Source of the DNA: Halobacteriales archaeon QS_9_68_42
GTDB taxonomy: Archaea > Halobacteriota > Halobacteria > Halobacteriales > Haloarculaceae
Reading direction: 5' to 3'
Assembly (NCBI GenBank): GCA_003022905.1
Contig: PXSE01000147.1
Location: forward strand, 1-11,022
DNA: 11,022 nt
Positions 6,247 through 11,022 of the stretch are shown here, piece by piece (within the stretch, counting starts at the first letter, position 1; every line of letters begins with the position of its first letter). The position numbers were made by a program, and so were the translations under genes. Under the pieces are notes generated by a model that worked only from the letters and a program-made list of their open reading frames with translations, was not told the origin of the DNA and did not search any database.

Positions 6247-7617
6247 TTAGGCCTCGTCTTCTGGGACCTCGGTCTCACTGGGCTGTTCGTAGGTCTCGGT
6301 CTTGACCAGTCGGGCCTTCATGATGCGGGTGTTCTCGACGCGCTCGACGTAGATGTCGAGGCCGCCGTACTCGATGGTTTCGCCCTCCTCGACGAGGCGG
6401 CCCGCCCGGTTGAAGATGAAGCCGGCCAGCGTCTCGAACTCCTCGCCCTCCGGGATATCAACTTCGAGGACCTCGTTGACCTCGTCGATGTTGACCTCGC
6501 CCTTGAGAATGGCCGTTCGGTCGTCGACGATCTCGATCGGCTCCTCCTCGCCGGACTGGAGGATCTCGCCGACGATCTCTTCGGTGATGTCCTCCATGGT
6601 GACGATGCCCTCGGTGGTTCCGAACTCGTCGATGACGATGACCATATGCATCCGGGTTTCGCGCATCTCCGTCAGCAGGTCGTCGACGTTCTTCGACTCG
6701 GGGACGTGCAGTGTCTCCTCGATGAGGTCCTCGAGTTTGACGTCGTCGTGTGCGCCGTAGGTGTAATCGCGGACCAGATCCGAGAGGTGGACGACCCCGA
6801 GGACGTTGTCGAGGCTATCGTCGTACACCGGCAGGCGGGTGTGGTTCGACTGGACGCACGCCTGGATGGCCTCGTCGATCGTGGCGTCCTTCGAGACGGC
6901 CTCCATGTCGAGTCGCGGGGTCATTATCTCCTTGACGATGGTATTGGTAAAGCGGAAGATGCGTTGAAGCATCTCCCGCTCGTCCTCCTCAAGGACGCCC
7001 GCCCGCTCGCCGGTCTCGATGATGTCGCGGATCTCCTCGCGGGTGACGTAGGTGGACTCGATTTCCCCCCGGCCGCCCGTGATCCGGTTGACCTGCCGGG
7101 TCAGGTAGTCGAAGGTGACGATGAGCGGCAATAGCAGGTACTCCGAGAACTTCAGCGGCTTGGCGATGCGGAGCGCCCACGACTCGGTGTTCTCGACGGC
7201 GTAGGACTTCGGCGCGCTCTCGCCGAACAGCAACACGAGCGCCGTGATGCCGAAGGTGGCGACGAACACCGCGAGCGACTGGGAGACGTAGATGGCCAGC
7301 AGGCCCGTCGCAATCGAGGACATCGCGATGTTGACGATGTTGTTGCCGACGAGAATGGTGACCAGCAGGCGGTGGGGGTCGTCCTTGAGTTCCTGTAGCG
7401 TCCCGGCGCCGGGCAGGCCGTCGGTCGCCAGCGACTCCACTCGGTGGGGCGGCAGCGAGAACATCGCTATCTCCGACGACGAGAAGAACGCCGACAGCCC
7501 CAGGAGCGCGAGGACCGCCGCCCCGCCGAGGAACGCGATGGTCCCGCGGCTCAGCGGAACGTCGCCGATGGACGGACCAGCCTGTATCACGACCGACGAG
7601 AGCGCGAGAGAGCCCAT
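6247..7617 (-). CDS. DUF21-CBS-CorC (CNNM/HlyC-like) membrane protein
   Basis: 456-residue membrane protein of the CNNM/CorC family, proposed Mg2+/divalent cation exporters or regulators. The order is the full family layout. A DUF21 membrane domain (about 27-175) includes FFSSSEIA (44-51), GNN (91-93) and GESAPK (132-137). A helical linker follows, then a CBS pair (about 228-345) opening with EIMTPRLDM and containing TRLPVYDDSLDNVLGVVHLSDL. The C-terminal CorC_HlyC domain spans about 358-440 (VDDRTAILKGEVNIDEVNEV). CBS domains usually bind ATP or AMP to gate activity. The last residues are acidic. The ATG at 7617 has no Shine-Dalgarno; CTTAATC about 32 bases upstream could be the TATA element. 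It is divergent from the glutaredoxin operon and convergent with the PiT gene. A short palindrome, GGCCT-T-AGGCC (6243-6253), covers its stop codon. Confidence 0.92.
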   Translation of the reverse strand: MGSLALSSVVIQAGPSIGDVPLSRGTIAFLGGAAVLALLGLSAFFSSSEIAMFSLPPHRVESLATDGLPGAGTLQELKDDPHRLLVTILVGNNIVNIAMSSIATGLLAIYVSQSLAVFVATFGITALVLLFGESAPKSYAVENTESWALRIAKPLKFSEYLLLPLIVTFDYLTRQVNRITGGRGEIESTYVTREEIRDIIETGERAGVLEEDEREMLQRIFRFTNTIVKEIMTPRLDMEAVSKDATIDEAIQACVQSNHTRLPVYDDSLDNVLGVVHLSDLVRDYTYGAHDDVKLEDLIEETLHVPESKNVDDLLTEMRETRMHMVIVIDEFGTTEGIVTMEDITEEIVGEILQSGEEEPIEIVDDRTAILKGEVNIDEVNEVLEVDIPEGEEFETLAGFIFNRAGRLVEEGETIEYGGLDIYVERVENTRIMKARLVKTETYEQPSETEVPEDEA

Positions 7618-7645
7618 CCGAACGTCCGGGTTTCTCCGGCGGCGG

Positions 7646-7652
7646 GATTAAG
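7646..7652 (-). promoter_or_regulatory. Putative TATA element for the CorC-like gene
   Basis: The minus strand reads CTTAATC about 32 bases before the ATG at 7617. It overlaps a small palindrome, TAAG-A-CTTA (7649-7657). Support is spacing and composition only. Confidence 0.35.
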
Positions 7653-7687
7653 ACTTACCATGATACCGAGGGGCCCGGCGCCGACAC

Positions 7688-7694
7688 GCTTAGG
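7688..7694 (+). promoter_or_regulatory. Putative TATA element for the glutaredoxin operon
   Basis: GCTTAGG is centred about 28 bases before the ATG at 7719, and no Shine-Dalgarno precedes that ATG. It would drive a leaderless message covering the three genes downstream. Confidence 0.4.
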
Positions 7695-7718
7695 CGACGC
7701 CCGCCCCTACCCGCCCGC

Positions 7719-8033
7719 ATGAGCGACGCCGACTCCGACCCCGCCATCACCGTCTACCGACTGCAGGCGTGCCCATTCTGCGAGCGCGTCATCCGGACGC
7801 TGAACGACCTCGACGTGGCGTACCGCTCGCGGTTCGTGGAGGCGCGACACTCCCGTCGGGACGCCGTCAAGCGACTCACCGGTGCCCGGACCGTCCCCGC
7901 CATCGTCGACGAGAACACCGGCGTGACGATGAGCGAGAGCGCGAACATCGTGACGTACCTCGAGAAGACCTACGGCGACCGCGAGGCTGACTCCGCCCAC
8001 GTCACCGCCAGCGCCGCGGGTGAGGCCGAATGA
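7719..8033 (+). CDS. Glutaredoxin-like / GST N-terminal thioredoxin-fold protein
   Basis: 104-residue cytoplasmic thioredoxin-fold protein. Strand ITVYRL leads into the dithiol active site CPFC (18-21). The cis-proline segment RTVPAIVD (57-64) and the GST/glutaredoxin ligand-site segment SESANIVTYLEKTY (72-85) follow. The last 18 residues are an acidic, Ala-rich tail. Glutaredoxin folds reduce disulfides with a low-molecular-weight thiol; haloarchaea use gamma-glutamylcysteine rather than glutathione, so the partner is probably that thiol or another protein. It is the first gene of a three-gene operon. Its stop TGA overlaps the ATG of the peroxiredoxin-like gene (ATGA, 8030-8033), implying translational coupling. 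The product could instead be called a GST N-terminal domain protein; the fold itself is clear. Confidence 0.88.
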   Translation: MSDADSDPAITVYRLQACPFCERVIRTLNDLDVAYRSRFVEARHSRRDAVKRLTGARTVPAIVDENTGVTMSESANIVTYLEKTYGDREADSAHVTASAAGEAE

Positions 8034-8545
8034 GCCTCGGCTTCGACGTCGTCGACCTCGGGCCGGCGGACCCCCCCGCCGTCGGCACGGAGGCGCCCGA
8101 CTTCACCCGCCCGCTCGTCAACGACGAGTACTGGGAGGACGTCGCGCTGTCGGAACTGCTCAAGGACGGTCCCGTCGTCCTCGTCTTTCACACGATGGAC
8201 GGCGACTTCCCCGCGACCTACGTCTGGCAAGCCATCCGGGACCGCGGGTGGGACGAGTACGACGCCGAGGTGGTGGGTCTCTCGGTCTCGACGCCGTACG
8301 AGCACTCGCGGTTCCTCGAGGAGTGGGACCTCGAGGCGTTCCGGCTGTTCTCCGACCCCGGAAACGGCGTCGCTGAGGCCTACGGCATCGCCCACGACCT
8401 CGACGGCATGACCGGCATCGTCGAACCACGACCGGCGGTCTTCGTCGTCGACGGTGACGGGACGATACGGGAGTCGTGGATCTCGGCGGAGTGGCCGGCG
8501 TTCCCGCCGTACGACGACCTCGAGGAGGCCATCGAGCGGCTGTGA
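8030..8545 (+). CDS. Peroxiredoxin-fold (AhpC/TSA, redoxin) protein without cysteine
   Basis: 171-residue protein with the AhpC/TSA order of elements. These are GTEAPDFTRPLV (19-30), the strand PVVLVFHTMDGDFPATY (48-64), EVVGLSVSTPYEHSRFLEEW (80-99), FRLFSDPGNGVAEAYGI (104-120), DGMTGIVEPRPAVFVVDGDGTIRESWI (125-151, given here in parts as the usual R-x-x-F-V-V-D-x-D-G block). In active peroxiredoxins the loop after the first strand carries PxxxTxxC with the peroxidatic Cys. Here it reads GDFPATY and the whole protein contains no cysteine. Cys-dependent peroxidase chemistry is therefore not possible by the standard mechanism; a binding, chaperone or scaffold role is an inference. It overlaps the glutaredoxin gene by 4 bases and the sua5 start by 4 bases (GTGA). 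Confidence 0.83.
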   Translation: MSLGFDVVDLGPADPPAVGTEAPDFTRPLVNDEYWEDVALSELLKDGPVVLVFHTMDGDFPATYVWQAIRDRGWDEYDAEVVGLSVSTPYEHSRFLEEWDLEAFRLFSDPGNGVAEAYGIAHDLDGMTGIVEPRPAVFVVDGDGTIRESWISAEWPAFPPYDDLEEAIERL

Positions 8546-9123
8546 CCGACGGGCTGACCGACGCGGTGGCGGCACTCCGCCGCGGCGACCTCGTCGTCTA
8601 TCCGACGGAGACCGTCTACGGACTGGCCGCCGACGCCACGGACCCCGAGGCCGTCGAGCGCGCCTTCGAGGCGAAGGGCCGCTCCCGGGAGAAGCCCGTC
8701 TCGATGGCCCTGCCCGACGTCGGAGCGGCCGCCGACTACGTCCGGCTCTCCGACCGCGAGCGGGCCTTCTGCGGGCGGTTCCTCCCGGGACCGGTCACCG
8801 TGCTGCTGGAGCGGACCGACCGCGTACCGGACGTTCTGGTCGCGGGCCGCGACCGCGTCGGCATCCGCGTTCCCGACCACGAACTGGCGCGGGACCTCGC
8901 GCGCCGGGTCGGCCCGATAACCGCTACGAGCGCGAACCGGAGCGGCAAACCCAGCGCCAGGCGGGTCGAGGAGATAGCCCCCGAGGTCCGCGAGCGAGCC
9001 GTCGTCATCGACCGCGGCGAAACGCCCGGCACGGAGAGCACCGTCGTCGACGTGTCGACGGGCGAAATCGTCCGCCGCGGGGCCGGCGCCGGGGAGATCG
9101 AGGCCTGGCTGGCCGAACGATAG
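8542..9123 (+). CDS. sua5: Threonylcarbamoyl-AMP synthase (Sua5/YrdC/TsaC)
   Basis: 193-residue YrdC-domain enzyme. It makes threonylcarbamoyl-AMP from Thr, bicarbonate and ATP for the universal t6A37 modification of ANN-decoding tRNAs. Visible motifs are DLVVYPTETVYGLAADA (16-32), the basic KxR-type site AKGRSREKP (44-52), FLPGPVTVLL (80-89), VGIRVPDH (106-113), ATSANRSG (128-135) and ESTVVDV (165-171). It is the short, YrdC-only form; the extra C-terminal Sua5 domain is absent. The start is a GTG whose bases overlap the stop of the peroxiredoxin-like gene (GTGA, 8542-8545). The frame is open further upstream to 8476, but that part lies inside the previous gene and shows no conservation. It is the last gene of the operon and the only apparent housekeeping one. 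Confidence 0.93.
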   Translation: MTDGLTDAVAALRRGDLVVYPTETVYGLAADATDPEAVERAFEAKGRSREKPVSMALPDVGAAADYVRLSDRERAFCGRFLPGPVTVLLERTDRVPDVLVAGRDRVGIRVPDHELARDLARRVGPITATSANRSGKPSARRVEEIAPEVRERAVVIDRGETPGTESTVVDVSTGEIVRRGAGAGEIEAWLAER

Positions 9124-9292
9124 GAAGGGCCGCTACTCCTGCCCGGCGGCGACGCCGCCTCGGGCGTCGCCGACCTCGACCGACTCCTCGGCGGAGAGAC
9201 CCTCGACGCCGCCCACCGCCGCTTCGACATCGCGGCGACACCGGTCTGCGCCGTGGTTCGGCGCGCTCGTTTCCGTGTTGCGCCCGCGTTAG
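9124..9292 (+). pseudogene. Possible coding remnant in frame after the sua5 stop
   Basis: After the TAG of sua5 the same frame stays open. It begins with LLPGGDAASGVADLDRLLGG (about 9136-9195) and continues ETLDAAHRRFDIAATPVCAVV. Nearly every codon to about 9255 ends in G or C and the product is Asp/Ala-rich, like real genes here. No ATG, GTG or TTG occurs in frame before about 9250, so it cannot start in the normal way. It could be a lost C-terminal extension of sua5 or the decayed end of another gene. No family was recognised. The end is approximate. Confidence 0.3.
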
Positions 9293-9335
9293 CTCACCAC
9301 ATGAAATCCAGGCGTATCAACGCACGGTTCGTGGA

Positions 9336-9354
9336 CTCCCGCTCACAGCGGGAG
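9336..9354 (-). terminator. 8-bp perfect hairpin over the Cas4-like stop codon
   Basis: CTCCCGCT (9336-9343) and AGCGGGAG (9347-9354) pair perfectly around a 3-base loop, and the TGA of the Cas4-like gene (9343-9345) lies inside. It could mark the 3' end of that transcript. No T-run follows on the minus strand, so it may be an mRNA stability element or chance. Confidence 0.3.
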
Positions 9355-10026
9355 CCGCGACCGCAGCGACCGGGTCCGGGCCCCGCACTCCTCGCGGTAC
9401 TCGCAGGGCCGACACCGGGCGTCGTCGTCGAGGCGGGGCGGCGGCCCGTCCAGCGTCTCCGCCGCTCGAAGCGCCCGTCGGTAAGCCGCTTTCCGGTGGG
9501 TGGTCAGCCGGACGTGCCGAATCTCGCCGTGAGCGGGGTACTCCACGAGGGCCGTCTCGACGGGCCGCTCGCGCTCCCACGCCAGCGCCTTGGCGGCCGC
9601 CGTCGCCCGAACGGACTGTGACTCGTAGACCCCCCGCTCCGGCGGCGCGCCCGCCGAGACGACAGCCGGACGGGGCGGCGCCTCAAGCACCTTGTGGGCG
9701 ATTCCCCGGCAGTCCTTCCCCTCGAGTAACACGTCGCGGCCGGCGGGGTCGGCCAGTCCGTCCCAGCAATCGAGTCGGGCCTTCGCACAGCCGAGGTTCG
9801 AGCGGTACTGCGTCGGCGTGGGCGCTATCGGCTCGTCGTCGAGGTCCGTCTCCGGCGAAAGGAGGTCGGGGTACCGGAACGCCAGTTCCCGGACCGCCTC
9901 GACATCATCCGGCGGGTCGTACGCCTCCTTCCGGCGGCGGTAGTAGAGTTTCCGGGGGCAGTACGCCGCCGTCGCCACGTCGGTGAACGTCTCCACGGGG
10001 GCTGTGGCCGCGGCATCCCACTTCAA
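9343..10026 (-). CDS. Cas4-like PD-(D/E)XK nuclease with Fe-S cluster cysteines
   Basis: 227 residues at most. The Cas4/Dna2-type layout is clear. TAAYCPRKLYY (19-29) gives the first cluster cysteine, C23. The nuclease core follows: AKARLD (81-86, metal-binding Asp) and VLLEGKD (99-105, E-x-K). ESQSVRATAAAKAL (135-148) is the following Gln helix. C-terminal CRPCEYREEC gives C205, C208 and C214. These four Cys match the 4Fe-4S site of Cas4 nucleases. No cas genes or arrays are in the window, so it is a stand-alone member, perhaps in DNA repair. The first codon of this frame is TTG at 10026; a GTG at 9996 would start at residue 11 and is equally possible, since neither has a ribosome site. It follows the geranylgeranyl reductase gene by 33 bases, in the same frame, and is probably co-transcribed. 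Confidence 0.85.
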   Translation of the reverse strand: MKWDAAATAPVETFTDVATAAYCPRKLYYRRRKEAYDPPDDVEAVRELAFRYPDLLSPETDLDDEPIAPTPTQYRSNLGCAKARLDCWDGLADPAGRDVLLEGKDCRGIAHKVLEAPPRPAVVSAGAPPERGVYESQSVRATAAAKALAWERERPVETALVEYPAHGEIRHVRLTTHRKAAYRRALRAAETLDGPPPRLDDDARCRPCEYREECGARTRSLRSRLPL

Positions 10027-10059
10027 CCCGCGGTCGCGGCGGCACGGGCCGGGACGGCC

Positions 10060-11022
10060 TCACCGGTCGAGGCGGTGTTTTGCCAGCCGGCCGAGCAGCG
10101 GCACGTCGCCGAGCCGCAGGAGCCGCAGGATGGCGAGCATGTCGCCCTCATTGGCCCGCTCCAGTGTGTCGTGGTCGAGGCCCCGCATGTCCCGCATGAG
10201 CTGGTCGTACCGCTCGTTGGGGGCGAGATACAGCATATCGGTCATCAGCAGCCGCGAGGCCATGTCCGGGGCGACCTCCTCGTGCCACAGTTCGTCGTAT
10301 AGCGAGAAGCTCTCGGCGGAGGTGTCCGGCTCCGAGCGGGTCAGGCAGCTGTCGACGGTGACCGCCGCGGCGCGGCCCGACTTCATGCCCTTGTGGATTC
10401 CCTCGCCCCACAGCGGGTCGATGGTGGGGACGGTGTCGCCGACGGCCATGAAGCTGTCCGTGCTTAGGGAGTCCGGCGGCTGGATGTGCGCCGACCCGCG
10501 GTGCTGTCGGCCCTCGATGCGGGTGGCGCCGTCGAACCGCGGGTCGGTCTCCAGCCAGTGGTCGAGGTAGCCATCGATGGTACGGTCGACCTCGGCGTAG
10601 CGCTGGTAGCTGTCGTTGCGGATGTAACAGAGGCCGACCTTGGCCGTGTCCTCGCCCGTGTGGAATATCCACGAGTAGCCGCCCGGGGCGTACTCGTGGT
10701 CCAGCCGCAGCATCATCGAGTCGCGGAGGTCGGCGTACCCCTCGTGGTCGAGGTCCACGCCCTCGAACTCGTACTCGACGCCGATGGCGTGGTTCTTCCG
10801 GTCGAGGTCGCAGACGTCGAGCTCCTTCGCCAGCGGCGCCGCCGGCCCGGTGGCGTCGACGATGACGTCGCCGTACACCGCCTCGGAGCCGTTGTACTTG
10901 ACCCCGACCGGCTTGCCGTCCTCGGTGATGGGCTTCGACACCCGGGCGTCGAACCAGTACTCGGCGCCCTTCCGTTTGCCGTCCTCGACGAGGAACTGCT
11001 TGAACGCCGCGAAGTCCAGCAC
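10060..11022 (-). CDS. Geranylgeranyl reductase family FAD protein, C-terminal part (5' end outside window)
   Basis: The last 320 residues of a flavoprotein of the geranylgeranyl reductase/digeranylgeranylglycerophospholipid reductase family. The family saturates isoprenoid double bonds in archaeal lipids or quinones. The N-terminal GxGxxG FAD-binding region lies beyond the window edge. The visible part has IVDATG (54-59), the substrate-site signature GGYSWIF (114-120), and the second FAD motif AVGDTVPTIDPLWGEGIHKG (193-212) followed by KSGRAAA. The C-terminal helical region ends LLGRLAKHRLDR. The first visible codon is GTG, but the family needs about 100 more N-terminal residues, so it is not taken as the start. 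The stop TGA (10060-10062) is followed in the same frame by the Cas4-like gene. The exact substrate cannot be decided from this part. Confidence 0.9.
   Translation of the reverse strand: MLDFAAFKQFLVEDGKRKGAEYWFDARVSKPITEDGKPVGVKYNGSEAVYGDVIVDATGPAAPLAKELDVCDLDRKNHAIGVEYEFEGVDLDHEGYADLRDSMMLRLDHEYAPGGYSWIFHTGEDTAKVGLCYIRNDSYQRYAEVDRTIDGYLDHWLETDPRFDGATRIEGRQHRGSAHIQPPDSLSTDSFMAVGDTVPTIDPLWGEGIHKGMKSGRAAAVTVDSCLTRSEPDTSAESFSLYDELWHEEVAPDMASRLLMTDMLYLAPNERYDQLMRDMRGLDHDTLERANEGDMLAILRLLRLGDVPLLGRLAKHRLDR

Noticed and set aside
9253..9621. Open frame of 122 codons (+) opposite the Cas4-like gene
   Set aside because: Most of it is the antisense shadow of a gene with clear nuclease and cysteine motifs; its product is Arg/Pro-rich.
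8454..9986. Very long open frame (510 codons, +) across the sua5 and Cas4-like genes
   Set aside because: It is an artefact of high GC: Arg/Pro/Gly-rich, without motifs, and it overlaps well-supported genes on both strands.
9343..10026. A CRISPR-Cas system
   Set aside because: Only a Cas4-like protein is present. No repeat-spacer array and no other cas gene was seen in the window.

Overview
The window looks like chromosomal DNA of a haloarchaeon. The predicted proteins are rich in Asp and Glu, the right-hand two thirds is very GC-rich, most genes have a TATA-like element about 25-30 bases before the start codon and no Shine-Dalgarno sequence (leaderless style), and one gene is a geranylgeranyl reductase of the archaeal lipid type. 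No rRNA, tRNA, insertion sequence or CRISPR array was seen. All assignments come from reading motifs by eye; no database search was run.

Left part (about 1-4350), lower GC. The end of a DUF502 membrane protein (+) is followed by about 360 bases with no convincing gene. Three genes then run on the minus strand. In transcription order they are an Lrp/AsnC regulator, a small orphan TrkA-N (Rossmann) protein, and a large APC amino-acid transporter fused to two C-terminal UspA domains. They look like one amino-acid uptake module: regulator, possible nucleotide-responsive subunit, and transporter with built-in nucleotide-binding domains. A 9-base direct repeat lies upstream of the TrkA-N promoter and is a candidate operator.

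Middle part (about 4354-7617), high GC. A YigZ/IMPACT protein (-) and a PiT-family permease (+) diverge from a 90-base shared promoter region. The permease lacks the Asp signature in both internal repeats. It converges with a DUF21-CBS-CorC (CNNM-like) membrane protein (-).

Right part (about 7719-11022), high GC. A compact three-gene operon (+) encodes a glutaredoxin-like protein (CPFC), a peroxiredoxin-fold protein without any cysteine, and a Sua5/YrdC threonylcarbamoyl-AMP synthase. Both junctions are 4-base start/stop overlaps. On the opposite strand, the 3' portion of a geranylgeranyl reductase gene is followed 33 bases later, in the same frame, by a Cas4-like Fe-S nuclease with no CRISPR context. 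Between sua5 and this nuclease gene lies a short coding-like stretch with no usable start, possibly a gene remnant.

The points most worth checking are the cysteine-less peroxiredoxin paired with a glutaredoxin, the PiT protein with altered signatures, the orphan Cas4-like nuclease, and the Lrp/TrkA-N/APC-UspA module with its repeat.
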